Source: Bacteroidota bacterium (GTDB taxonomy: Bacteria; Bacteroidota; Bacteroidia; Sphingobacteriales; Sphingobacteriaceae). From it: 64,000 nucleotides of DNA. Shown here piece by piece: positions 56,401-64,000 of the stretch (position 1 is the first letter of the stretch; each line of letters begins with the position of its first letter). Below the pieces are notes generated by a model that was not told the origin of the DNA, did not search any database, and saw only the letters and a list, made by a program, of their open reading frames with translations. The stretch is from assembly GCA_013288685.1 (NCBI GenBank), contig JABDBM010000001.1, positions 204,900 through 268,899 of the forward strand. The letters run 5' to 3'. The position numbers and the translations under genes were made by a program.

Positions 56401-57222
56401 GCCCTTGGGCGTTTTAGTGCTGCCAACTTCGACTTTAACGGCGAATTGCCTGCCGTCGTGGCTTCAAATGCTATGAACCAGGAGATTTATGCAGCAAGCC
56501 TAGAGGATAGCAGATTTTCGCCAGGTAGTAGCACTACTGCTAAATGTAACCTCAGAGAATTCACGCAATTATCAACAGGCCAAACGATAAAACAGTTAGC
56601 CGTAAATACTTTCGCACACAGCGGTAATTATAGTACATTGTTGCCAAGCGACGGCGTGACGATGAATACTATCATAAAAAGTATCCAACAGAAATCAACC
56701 GGTTATCTCGGATTAGATGCCCAAAAACAATATAATCTATTAACTACCACTGGCCTGTATCCTAACGGCTTTGAACCCTACCCTGGCAAAAAGTACATTT
56801 TTGATGCCTGGGTAAATGATGGAGCGGCAACGGATAAATCGGTTAACATAACGCTTACCATCAATACTAACAATGTGCCCTTAACCTGCAAGGCAGTTGT
56901 GGAAGGTTGGAAATTGCTGGAAGGTACGATTGATCTTTCGACACTGGGCAGTGCAACCTCGCTGAATATCGCAATAAAACCAACTGGCAGTTATTCGGTG
57001 TATATCGACGACATCCGCATGCACCCTTTTGACGCGCAAATGAAAACTTACGCCTACGATGATAAAACTATGCGGTTAATGGCCGAGTTGGACGAAAATG
57101 GGTTTGCCACATTTTATGAATATGATGATGAGGGTTTGTTGATAAGGGTAAAAAAGGAGACCGAGAAGGGCATAATGACTTTAAAGGAAAGCCGCTCCAC
57201 ATACCGGAAAATTACACCATAA
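50500..57222 (+). CDS. Giant exported YD/Rhs-related protein, 2240 residues
   Basis: A 2240-residue protein with a signal peptide (about residues 1-31). Residues about 38-125 (GFQVAGVSDMVDLQSGELKY, MDIDGYPLNLSYQSG, EASWVGLGWSLNPGAI) match a family of large Bacteroidota exported proteins related to Rhs/YD proteins. Residues about 130-320 contain alternating Gly/Ser/Tyr-rich strands of beta-barrel appearance (GAELGANAGISYSIAN, TLTAGLGAG, SLSPYVSLSI). The C-terminus has a beta-sandwich (about 2100-2190) and a YD-like end (FYEYDDEGLLIRVKKETEKG). Function is unknown; in an operon with a second giant it may be a toxin- or surface-protein shell. Confidence 0.75.
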   Translation: MRYAFSRRKKIAIGLLTIWGINLSMPAISYALTSGPVQPETKGFQVAGVSDMVDLQSGELKYNIPLMDIDGYPLNLSYQSGVGIDDEASWVGLGWSLNPGAINRQVRGIPDDFSGDLVETDHYTKPKVTVGGRLTAKVEYAGIAKVSGSFSFGIFSDNYSGIGAELGANAGISYSIANSGTLTAGLGAGVLSNTQSGVDASLSPYVSLSIRESATDNMTVDAGLSASYGYNTRSGLKSRTLGSSFGTSNYQGNDDPNPGHGGQSNNLYGSTISYNTEPISPSIQVPYLSKYGSFSFDVGLEGWSIFGSLGGTGYQSVRSVKSIYNPKPAFGFLYAERGKNNKDAVMDFTREKDNPIIPELPDIAIPIHTPDIWSYSSQSGSGQFRLYRGGSGSFFDNQAADSSAVSTIGGDLGIGSWVHGGITNYNQAAKTTTRKWTNNNNYVTKGDFQNPSFTNPNQEHVYFKQVGEKTIGDKDMAALLKDTDALEVDIQGMSSTASLRKLGNLHKTPADIVLSSPITKATRQPNRTVISYLTASEASQAGLNKTIQSYAFNDIGGYTPLTAEPIVDKTFPRVDFPQSTDAVHKPHHISELTVTDDGGKKMVYGIPVYNINQDEYSFAIDPTTWDNTTNLVGVPSTMSAGGVANPMGASFGIDNYYHKDHKPAYASSYLLTAVLSPDYVDKTGDGITDDDLGTAIKFNYSKLPYSYKWRSPYVSATANRGLLADPDDDKGSIVYGEKEVWYVHSIESKTKIAYFITENRRDALGTNNWFNGGVDNMNAQKRLREIRLYSKADMTKPIKVVKFSYTYELCKGIPNSADFGSTDPSLSGKLTLSSVWFEYGNSTKGDFHPYVFHYNEATSHYSNPQYGYSLTDRWGVYKPSSENLKGLTNEQYPYTNQNADYTSGNAALWHLNQVNLPTGGIINISYESGDYAYVQDKKAMVMTPIASLLPDSLMATSIDTTRALNTAVKGLRIIIPPGITPPHNVDPTTWFKNTFLDGSDYLYTKLCVNMSTPNSHGANNLPYDYVPTYCLVQSVTIKSGVANVMFTPISTGSVTASPLCMSAWQRLKNEYPRYAYPGFDNRVQSENSSVLGAVSAIVNAAKNLTELKQSFYQKASSRGYASKVILSQSFAKVTQVSGFKLGGSCRVKKIQISDTWNTINSSYSAATYGQSYSYTTTENGNTISSGVASYEPAVGNDENALKQPVPYIENVKGAINNYFDIEKPFCESLYPAPGVGYSKVTVNDLDKAGNPSTKTGNVVSEFYTSKDYPVKVTVLPLIPDRQTPSNHYSLVSSNTDDELALSQGYSIQLNDMNGKQKATSVYDMSGALISSTAYYYKSETDGAGIQLNNIVDVVDPTTLKVSPQVLGRDMDFFTDFREQETSNKGKTVNIGADVFPILPWLPFFVLPHLPINTNNDYKLFRSACALKVIQNYGILTKTVKTENGSSITTENLAFDGLTGEAIVTRTKNEFKKDIYSVNIPAYWAYKGMGAAYQDLGVLFSAVSTNTNGEISSAFTTYLQAGDEILDTNDGNHYWVIENQAATGGSGTTKKLIDRTGVLKASYSAVSLVKIVKSGYNNMLGASTSTLVMLNTPFIVDGGGNKYLQLTSSGDLTALKVINASATTFDESWAVSNNCSAQQVPDPTLNVVKNTSRDFSVSTASPLAEGLEIQDYFSSSNQYVQSSYWGGVGTNTGRLGVIGFWPTEASSHTYNTRDYFGFDAVVNFPQSKVYYFVMAGVDTCTFSVDCDNQKEIFESIDAAQWYNAIGKSISAGKHIIHCSYKLKIGSLHRTAGLEVYNNTYNELVNANSIGTGLNIVFSTKNFVGNNGLYDFFDQDGWSYTDQYESGLQSYHFTKPDGSPPFYNFSYICPTTISTIVNPYVIGFLGNWRPYQTNVFQQSRNYAFANNLTSPSIDVKNAGYINSFYSYWFLITSGVWTVNPIVASSTNKWITANTVTLYDKYGQQLENMDALGRFSAANFDFNGELPAVVASNAMNQEIYAASLEDSRFSPGSSTTAKCNLREFTQLSTGQTIKQLAVNTFAHSGNYSTLLPSDGVTMNTIIKSIQQKSTGYLGLDAQKQYNLLTTTGLYPNGFEPYPGKKYIFDAWVNDGAATDKSVNITLTINTNNVPLTCKAVVEGWKLLEGTIDLSTLGSATSLNIAIKPTGSYSVYIDDIRMHPFDAQMKTYAYDDKTMRLMAELDENGFATFYEYDDEGLLIRVKKETEKGIMTLKESRSTYRKITP

Positions 57223-57237
57223 TACCAAGTTTTACAA

Positions 57238-58020
57238 ATGATGAAATTGAAGTTTTTATACGGATTGATGATGCTTGCTACTGCGTTGACGCTAACTTTT
57301 GGCGGTGACTGCTATTCGACTGCGGCGATCTTTAGGCCTTCCGACGTTGCCGATACAGCCTGGCGTGAACAACAAGAGCCCGACAAGGTGTTGCTGGCAA
57401 AATTTCAGCAGCTCTGTAAAAAAATGAGCGAGATTAAAGATAGCTATACAGTAGCCGGCACTATGAACATAATTGACCATGCCAACCCCAGGGATAAAAT
57501 GGAGAATGTGAAGTTTTTGTTTTGCAAAAAAGGCGACCAATATTATTACCTGTTAGGCACAACCGCCACTATTAATGAAGATGGGATATACCTTTATATT
57601 GACAATGAAACGAAAAAAATTCTGTTATCGCAACAAAAAAAAGTCGTTTACGATCCTGGCTTTAAACAATTTGCCAACCTGGGCGCCAATATAAAATCGG
57701 AAAATTACAGGTTGGTCAGTAAGGTAACCGGCGATATGGAAACACTGTCGCTAATTAACGAACACCACATCAGTTGCAAACAGTATTCAATATCGTTAAA
57801 AAAAAACAGTATGACGATTAAGCGTCTGTATATGCGGTTGACCAATTTTTATGAGCCGCTAAAAACAGATAATGAGAAGGTGGTTGATGTGAGTATTTCG
57901 GAGTGGGACGATGCCGCAGACATCAGCAAATACCTCACAAAAGACAAAGTGGTTATACAAGGAAACGGCGGGTGGAAAACAGTGAGCGGGTTTAAAAATT
58001 ACCAACTGATAAAAATGTAA
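57238..58020 (+). CDS. Exported 260-residue protein, possibly LolA-like
   Basis: A 260-residue protein with an N-terminal signal (about 1-25). It is rich in beta strands arranged as a sheet of repeated long strands with one helical segment at the start (VLLAKFQQLCKKMSEI), which resembles the outline of LolA/LolB-type lipid carriers; this is a structural guess, not a family match. It lies between the two giants (15- and 16-base gaps), so it probably serves one or both. Confidence 0.6.
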   Translation: MMKLKFLYGLMMLATALTLTFGGDCYSTAAIFRPSDVADTAWREQQEPDKVLLAKFQQLCKKMSEIKDSYTVAGTMNIIDHANPRDKMENVKFLFCKKGDQYYYLLGTTATINEDGIYLYIDNETKKILLSQQKKVVYDPGFKQFANLGANIKSENYRLVSKVTGDMETLSLINEHHISCKQYSISLKKNSMTIKRLYMRLTNFYEPLKTDNEKVVDVSISEWDDAADISKYLTKDKVVIQGNGGWKTVSGFKNYQLIKM

Positions 58021-58036
58021 AATTTATGTTGCCGCC

Positions 58037-61000
58037 ATGCGTAAAATTAACCTGATACCTGTTTTAATGGTGATAAGCATTTTCATGGTGCTTATTCCGG
58101 GCCGGTCCTTGGCACAGATCGAGTCGCACCGCGATTCATTGTTGGGCCCTTTTACGGGCACGCCAGGCATTACGTGCCAGGACGCCAACTACGCGGTAGC
58201 GGGTTCCTCCCATCAGCCCCCTCAAAATACGGTGGCGCTTAAGGTGAAGGACAATGTGCTTATTGCTACCGGCTTTACCTACACGGTTACCTTACAGGTT
58301 GTATATTATACCTATGCAGCTCCAACCACTGCGGTAACGGTAAGCCCGTCGCCAACACTTACGGTAAGCTATGCACCCGGACAGGGCATTACCTACAAGG
58401 GGCTTGACATCTATAATTTTAGCGGGCACGACGATGCCTGCAAATTTACGGCCACGGTTACCGGTACCAGCAATAATGGGGGCGCTGCGCCACCGACAGG
58501 GTCAGTGCAGTTAATGGGCGAGTTGGCCGTTGATAAAACTTACCCGCTTACGGCCACACAGGGCATAGGCGTGACCTATACCCAGGTTGCAAACACTAAC
58601 GGCACCCAACTGAATTTAAGCTGGGTGCCTATACAGAGTGCCCAGGAATACGATATCGAGTGGACCACCATCAACAACGGTAACAGCAATTTCACGGTCA
58701 TCAATGCAAACATAAATGCCCTCCACACCTCGGGCGTTTTGGACACCGCGCTGCCGCAGGTTTTTATCAATAACGCCAGCCGGATAACGCAAAAAGGCAC
58801 CACCTGTACCCTGTCCATGATATCGACCGACGATATTTTTTTGGTGCGCGTAAGGCAGGCGCAGTACAATGCCAACGGCGTGCGCATAACGGGCAACTGG
58901 GATTACACAAATGCCACCAAATATGCCCTTTGGCAGCCAACCTGGACGGAACTGACGCAAAACTGGCAATACTCGGCAGCATTTGCCGAGGAGGGGAAGA
59001 AGAAAGAAGTGATCAGCTATTTTGACGGTACCTTGCGCGGCAGGCAAACGGTAACCCTTAACAACACCGACAATGTGGCCATTGCCCAGGAAAACGTTTA
59101 CGACGATTTCGGGCGGCCATCGGCCAGCATATTGCCCGCTCCTTACAAGGAAAGCACCACACCGGCGTACCTGCACTATATCCCAAATTTCAACCTCAAC
59201 TCGGCAAACGCACCTTACAATTATGCAAATGTTACCGGGGCTGTGCCGGCCTGCGAGCTGAACCCCGACCCGTTAAAGACATCGGCCGGTGCATCGAAGT
59301 ATTATTCGCTGAACAACGATTTTTTAACAACATCCACGGCCTACAACAATTATATCCCCGATGCGGGCGGTTATCCATTGTCGGTAACCCAGTACACCAA
59401 CGATAATACTGGCCGCATACGGTTACAGGGCGGGGTAGGGTCGGCATTTCAGCCCGGAAAAGCTACACCGCCTGCATTGAGCAACACCACCAAATATTAC
59501 TACAGCAAGCCCGAGCAGTGGGAGCTCGACCAGTTGTTTGCCAACGATGTGGGCTATGCCGAGCATTTTTTGAAGAACATGGTGATCGACCCGAACGGGC
59601 AGGTGAGTATATCGTACCTTAACGCCAGCGGCAAAACGGTGGCCACGGCATTGGCTGGGGGCGTGCCGTCAACTTTGGACCCCTTGCCGTCCGTTGTGGC
59701 GCCCGTTAGCAAAAACATACATATATTAAAGCCCCAGCAGTTTATTTACAACAGCACGGCCTTAACGCTTACGGCAAGTACCACCTATACGGCAACGGTT
59801 ACCGGTACCGATAACCTGAATTTCAGCATACAAAAGGTTATCGATAACTATCCCGGCGGGAGTTTTGCCGTATGCAGCAATTGCTATTACACCATGACTG
59901 CCAGGGTGACCGACGATTGCGGGAACGTGGTGGCTTCAATCAGTTCGCCGGTATCCATCGGCGATTCGACGTTTGTTTGCCAAACCACAGGGCTGTTCCA
60001 GCAACCTTTGACGGTACCTATTAATAAAATAGGCGAATACAATATATCTATACTGCTTGCTTTCGACAGCAATGTTGTACAACGCTTTGCAAATAATTTT
60101 ATTTCAAAGAGCCTGACTTCGGGCTACCTGGAGAAACAATTCGACTATATCAAAAAGCGTTACCTTGATAGTATTGATGTTTCGGGATGTTATGCCGATT
60201 GCCATACGTGCTCGGCATTGCTCGGTGGGCAGGCCGATTTTGTGCAGATGCTTAAGGATAAGTGCACTGCGCTGGGGCTTGATCCGGCGGGTGTGGCGGG
60301 CGATTCGTTCAGTGCCTGGGCAAATGCGCTTTACACCACTTTAAAAGGCAATTGCACCGCCGCGCAGGCCACTTGTAGCTATTCGCCGTGCGACGCCATA
60401 GAGAGCGTTATGCTCGACGATGTTTCACCGGGTGGGCAATATGCGCTGTTCGATAATTCGGGCAACGCGCAGGAGCCTTCCATCAATGTAATAACAGAAG
60501 GCACAACGCCCAACTGGCGGGTGGTGTTCCCTGTACTGCCGCCCAGCAATGCAACCTATATCAGTAACGAGATTACCCTGCCCGATGGCAGTATTACTTC
60601 GCCAAACGATGGCAGTTTCACCGTCCAAAATTTGATTGCCTACTGGCAGCCGGCCTGGGCCAACAGTTTTTTGCAGTACCACCCGGAATACTGCAAACTG
60701 CTGTATTGCCAGGCAAACGCAAGTTACGAAAGCTGGGACATGATATTGCAGCAGGATATTAGTACCGCGGCCCAGGTTCCCAACATAAAGGTGCCAACGG
60801 GCCAACCTGCACTTAGCTATGCCTGGGATAACCCAGCCGACTGGCTATTGGCTGGCGACCCGTTTTTTGCCCCGGCCGGCCCGGCACATGCGTACTATTC
60901 GCAAATGAGCAGTGACCTTGACAATTATTCGAGGGATGTTGCTCATGTCACCGGCAGTTCGCCTACGCCAAATGTCAAAGGCCTGATACAGTTTGACGAT

Positions 61001-64000
61001 TACATGCTGTACTGCCAGGACCCAACCGCTACCACCAATACAAACACCGGTACACCGGCCTGGAACAATTGCACCCCGAACCCTGGCTGCCGCGTGGCCG
61101 ACAGGGAATGGACCACTTACCGGGACCATTACCTGGATCTGAAACAAAAATACTATACTATTTTGCGCAATGCATCGTGCGGCAGCACCTGCCCGGTGGG
61201 GCAGCCTATTACCAGCAGCCTGCCCGGCAGCCTGCCCGTAATAACCGATTTTACGGTACTGCCTTACAGCAGCACCTCCACTTGCGGCACAGGCCAGCAG
61301 GAGTTAACGGTACAATACAGCCCGGGTAGCCTAACGCAAAATGTTACGGTAACCATTTATTACCCCGGGGCCACAACTTTCCCGTCGGTTAGTTTAATAA
61401 GCGGCAGCTCGCAGCAAACCTTTTGCATACCCTCGGGCATTCCCGTAAACCTGGTGTACGTAAATTGGGTACAACCGCCACATGCCAACGACCCAACCTA
61501 CACAGTGGTGGTTACTGATCAGGCCGGCGGCACCCTGACCCCAAGTTGCCATTATGCAACCTCTACCGTTTGGAGTACGGCAATCGCTTTGCAGGACAGC
61601 CATGGTAACCCGGTTATTGCCGCCAACGACATTACAACATTAGTAAAATATTCGGTAACAAACTGCAGCGGATCGCTTCCATCAAGTACTTTTCCATTAG
61701 TTATACACGCGGGGGCAAGTTCCAGTGCCCCTCATCCATATTTTAAGTTTTTAAGCTGTGAAATCTCTTGTGCCGAAGGGACCCATACTATTGATGCAAG
61801 TTGCGTGCAAAGCCTCACAAACGCAAGCAACATTACTGGCAACGTGCCTACCTGTCCTGATTTTACGTTCACTAACGGGCCGCCGTCGCCGCCGGTTAGT
61901 TCGTGCCCGGCAGCCTACGCGGTAAAAACGCCGCGCTTTCCGGATGCCATAGTCAATATAGCATCGCAGGTTAGCGGGGTAACCGATGGTTCGCAGCTTA
62001 CCGGCCCTGCCAACAACGCCATTAAACAACAGGCTGCCGATATTTGCGCCGGTACCGCCACCGCCTGGATACAAAAATTCCAGCACGCTTTTACCGTTAA
62101 CCATGTACCCCAAACCACCATTACGGCATTTACCAATGCCCTTATAGGAGTATGTGCGGCCGGGGGCGACCAAACCCACCCCATGGGCGCAAGTACCAGC
62201 ACCGGCGGCCCTTATGCCAGCTTTGGCGATGCCATAAAGGCCATACTGCTTACCCCTACATCCAAATTTACTACGGTATACAACCCCTACCTTATTGATG
62301 CGCCGTACCCTTACGCAACCCAGCCACAGGCCGTTGCCAAAACCATAAGCAGCACCAATGCCGATATATGTACCTTATTGGGCACTTTAACCGCCGCCGC
62401 CGGTGGGCCCACCCACCTCTACAGCTACCTGGTGAGCACTTACGGCAATGCCATGACGCTGAGCAGTACCGATGTAGCCAACCTGCAGAACGCCTGCGGC
62501 ACCTGTAAATTTGTCTTGGCTGCCGATGTTACCTTGCCCGTGTTTTTGGACCCGGGCAATAAGGGTTGCATCAGCGCCACCGACTATAGCAGCGCCAAAG
62601 CCGACCTCATCAGCCAGTTTGATGCCTCGCTCACCACCGCCGATACCAGCTACCAAACCATTTATGCCAACTTCATGAACCAGCGCTGGGGATTTGCGCT
62701 TACCTATTACGATTATGCCGCTTACGACGCACTGCTGGTAACCAACCCCTCGGCCACGCTCTGCAATACCATCCCGTATACCGTTACCAATGCCGACCCG
62801 AACGACTGCATAAAAACCGCCATGGCACAGGCCGTGAACAATGGCCTGGCCGACTATACATCGTACATTGCCACCCAGCGCAAACTGTTTATGGCCAGCT
62901 ACATCAACACCTGCAAGGCGGCGCAGGCCAATGCTACCTGGCAGGCACAGGAGCAGGAATACCATTATACGCTGTACTATTACGACCAGGCCGACAACCT
63001 GGTGCGCACCGTACCGCCCGAAGGCGTTACCCTTGTTGACCAGGGGCTGTTCAATTACATTGACCGTGCGCGCGATAACGACACGGCCAGCTACAGCTAT
63101 AGCTATACAGGGCCAACCGCCGAGGCCGACCACCCCACGGCGCTCAATACGCTGTCGGCCACGCTTTCGGCAGGCACCGGGGCGGTGGAGATGTGGCTGT
63201 ACAATGCCAGTACCAGCCATTACCATTGGGTAGAGGCCACGCCCGACCAGAAATATTTGTTCCAGGTAGGGCTGGCGGGCAATACCCTGGCCATCGACGT
63301 GTACCCCATGGTGCCTTACACGGCGGGCATAAAGTGGGTGCCTGCCACGGGGCATTACCAGGTAAACATAAGCGCGCTGCGGCCGCTAACGCCGTTTACG
63401 CACGTGGTGTTCCAGGGCAGTAACCTGGGCGCCGGTACCGATCTGCCGCAGATATACGTTAACGGCACCCAGCTAACGGTAACCAACGGCAACGCCCCCA
63501 GCCCCTACGGCTTTAGCGTAACGGCGGGCACAACATCGGTAACCTACCCCGATAGCTTGTACAGCCTGAAGCACCTGCGGCTGTACATCAACCACCTGCT
63601 GAGCCCTGCCAACATAACGGCCAATGCCAGCGATGCGTTTTTTAACGCGCACGACACCGGCTACAGCGGCTGGTACCGCTTTAATATACCCGCCGCAGGT
63701 GCGCCGCCAACCACCATTAACGCCACCACTACCGACGAAACCAATATCATTAACATTTACCCGGCACACCTGTTGACTACTACGTACGCGTATAATGCCA
63801 CCAACCAGGTAAACCTGCAGAACTCGCCTGATGGCGGTACCAACCGCTTTTGGTACGATTTACTGAGCCGCCTGGTAATATCACAAAACGACAAGCAGCT
63901 GCCGGCCAATAATTACAGCTATACCATTTATGATGCCATTGGCCGGATAACCGAAGTAGGGCAAAAATTTCAAACCGTACAATACTTAGGCAGCCCCGAT
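58037..64000 (+). CDS. Giant exported Rhs-like protein, 3' end outside the window
   Basis: From the ATG at 58037 the reading is open for 1988 codons to the window edge with no stop. A signal peptide (about residues 1-30, ending SLAQ) precedes a beta-rich part, then Rhs/DUF6443-type text: EVISYFDGTLRGRQTVTL and ENVYDDFGRPSASI (residues about 325-375), and near the end YDLLSRLVIS and YTIYDAIGRITEVGQ. The coding strand is unusually GC-rich. Any C-terminal core-associated or toxin domain lies beyond the window. It ends a four-gene operon of exported proteins. Confidence 0.8.
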   Translation, partial: MRKINLIPVLMVISIFMVLIPGRSLAQIESHRDSLLGPFTGTPGITCQDANYAVAGSSHQPPQNTVALKVKDNVLIATGFTYTVTLQVVYYTYAAPTTAVTVSPSPTLTVSYAPGQGITYKGLDIYNFSGHDDACKFTATVTGTSNNGGAAPPTGSVQLMGELAVDKTYPLTATQGIGVTYTQVANTNGTQLNLSWVPIQSAQEYDIEWTTINNGNSNFTVINANINALHTSGVLDTALPQVFINNASRITQKGTTCTLSMISTDDIFLVRVRQAQYNANGVRITGNWDYTNATKYALWQPTWTELTQNWQYSAAFAEEGKKKEVISYFDGTLRGRQTVTLNNTDNVAIAQENVYDDFGRPSASILPAPYKESTTPAYLHYIPNFNLNSANAPYNYANVTGAVPACELNPDPLKTSAGASKYYSLNNDFLTTSTAYNNYIPDAGGYPLSVTQYTNDNTGRIRLQGGVGSAFQPGKATPPALSNTTKYYYSKPEQWELDQLFANDVGYAEHFLKNMVIDPNGQVSISYLNASGKTVATALAGGVPSTLDPLPSVVAPVSKNIHILKPQQFIYNSTALTLTASTTYTATVTGTDNLNFSIQKVIDNYPGGSFAVCSNCYYTMTARVTDDCGNVVASISSPVSIGDSTFVCQTTGLFQQPLTVPINKIGEYNISILLAFDSNVVQRFANNFISKSLTSGYLEKQFDYIKKRYLDSIDVSGCYADCHTCSALLGGQADFVQMLKDKCTALGLDPAGVAGDSFSAWANALYTTLKGNCTAAQATCSYSPCDAIESVMLDDVSPGGQYALFDNSGNAQEPSINVITEGTTPNWRVVFPVLPPSNATYISNEITLPDGSITSPNDGSFTVQNLIAYWQPAWANSFLQYHPEYCKLLYCQANASYESWDMILQQDISTAAQVPNIKVPTGQPALSYAWDNPADWLLAGDPFFAPAGPAHAYYSQMSSDLDNYSRDVAHVTGSSPTPNVKGLIQFDDYMLYCQDPTATTNTNTGTPAWNNCTPNPGCRVADREWTTYRDHYLDLKQKYYTILRNASCGSTCPVGQPITSSLPGSLPVITDFTVLPYSSTSTCGTGQQELTVQYSPGSLTQNVTVTIYYPGATTFPSVSLISGSSQQTFCIPSGIPVNLVYVNWVQPPHANDPTYTVVVTDQAGGTLTPSCHYATSTVWSTAIALQDSHGNPVIAANDITTLVKYSVTNCSGSLPSSTFPLVIHAGASSSAPHPYFKFLSCEISCAEGTHTIDASCVQSLTNASNITGNVPTCPDFTFTNGPPSPPVSSCPAAYAVKTPRFPDAIVNIASQVSGVTDGSQLTGPANNAIKQQAADICAGTATAWIQKFQHAFTVNHVPQTTITAFTNALIGVCAAGGDQTHPMGASTSTGGPYASFGDAIKAILLTPTSKFTTVYNPYLIDAPYPYATQPQAVAKTISSTNADICTLLGTLTAAAGGPTHLYSYLVSTYGNAMTLSSTDVANLQNACGTCKFVLAADVTLPVFLDPGNKGCISATDYSSAKADLISQFDASLTTADTSYQTIYANFMNQRWGFALTYYDYAAYDALLVTNPSATLCNTIPYTVTNADPNDCIKTAMAQAVNNGLADYTSYIATQRKLFMASYINTCKAAQANATWQAQEQEYHYTLYYYDQADNLVRTVPPEGVTLVDQGLFNYIDRARDNDTASYSYSYTGPTAEADHPTALNTLSATLSAGTGAVEMWLYNASTSHYHWVEATPDQKYLFQVGLAGNTLAIDVYPMVPYTAGIKWVPATGHYQVNISALRPLTPFTHVVFQGSNLGAGTDLPQIYVNGTQLTVTNGNAPSPYGFSVTAGTTSVTYPDSLYSLKHLRLYINHLLSPANITANASDAFFNAHDTGYSGWYRFNIPAAGAPPTTINATTTDETNIINIYPAHLLTTTYAYNATNQVNLQNSPDGGTNRFWYDLLSRLVISQNDKQLPANNYSYTIYDAIGRITEVGQKFQTVQYLGSPD

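Noticed and set aside
58576..63769. Many minus-strand ORFs of 70-320 codons across 58.5-63.8 kb
   Set aside because: They overlap an uninterrupted forward reading of at least 1988 codons and are low-complexity, typical of the antisense of GC-rich coding DNA.

Overview
The window comes from a Bacteroidota chromosome, most likely a Sphingobacteriaceae such as Mucilaginibacter or Pedobacter (inferred from protein families). Supporting signs are TAnnTTTG-type promoter boxes, A-rich leaders instead of clear Shine-Dalgarno sites, an OMP beta-barrel/TonB-receptor-type protein beside a LytS/LytTR pair, SusA-like amylase, PRTRC genes, and very large exported YD/Rhs-like proteins.

Region 1 (1-6 kb): a truncated lipoprotein gene, an AlkD-like HEAT-repeat protein, a subtilase, a compact AHSA1-ArsR-VOC operon with a very readable promoter and two inverted-repeat operators, and a Crp/Fnr regulator followed by an SDR that lacks the usual catalytic dyad.

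Region 2 (6-20 kb): a same-strand alpha-glucan/maltose cluster: SusA-like GH13, beta-phosphoglucomutase, GH65 maltose phosphorylase, a cytoplasmic GH13, an MFS sugar transporter, GH31 alpha-glucosidase and GlgB. No SusC/SusD is present here. The genes suggest that the periplasmic amylase makes maltose/short maltodextrins, MFS imports them, GH65 splits maltose by phosphorolysis to glucose and beta-glucose-1-P, PgmB feeds glycolysis, and GlgB connects to glycogen.

Region 3 (19.7-36 kb): three tiny paralogous membrane proteins, a CPBP protease, a MITE-like inverted repeat, a membrane AraC regulator, GH5 mannanase, a SecD-head-like lipoprotein, aquaporin, a pfkA / BadF-type kinase / gapA operon, an NrtR-like regulator, a second BadF-type kinase, an outer-membrane beta-barrel protein and a LytS/LytTR two-component pair.

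Region 4 (35.9-about 49.7 kb): a tRNA-Arg(UCU) followed by a tyrosine integrase marks the probable left end of a mobile island. It carries two SSBs, a DUF932 protein and a PRTRC cassette (E, C, F-like, B, ThiF), whose C/B/ThiF proteins resemble ubiquitin-like, E2-like and E1-like proteins. Its right side is decayed: a truncated macrodomain abuts a truncated UvrD-type helicase, several genes carry single-base frameshifts, and a Crp/Fnr-SDR pair is broken. No conjugation genes and no second attachment site were found.

Region 5 (50-64 kb): a tight four-gene operon of exported proteins: a small lipoprotein, a 2240-residue YD/Rhs-like giant with a porin-like beta-rich segment, a 260-residue protein with a possible LolA-like fold, and a second GC-rich Rhs-like giant that runs off the window (at least 1988 codons). 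This operon and the PRTRC cassette are the two best candidates for a poorly described system.
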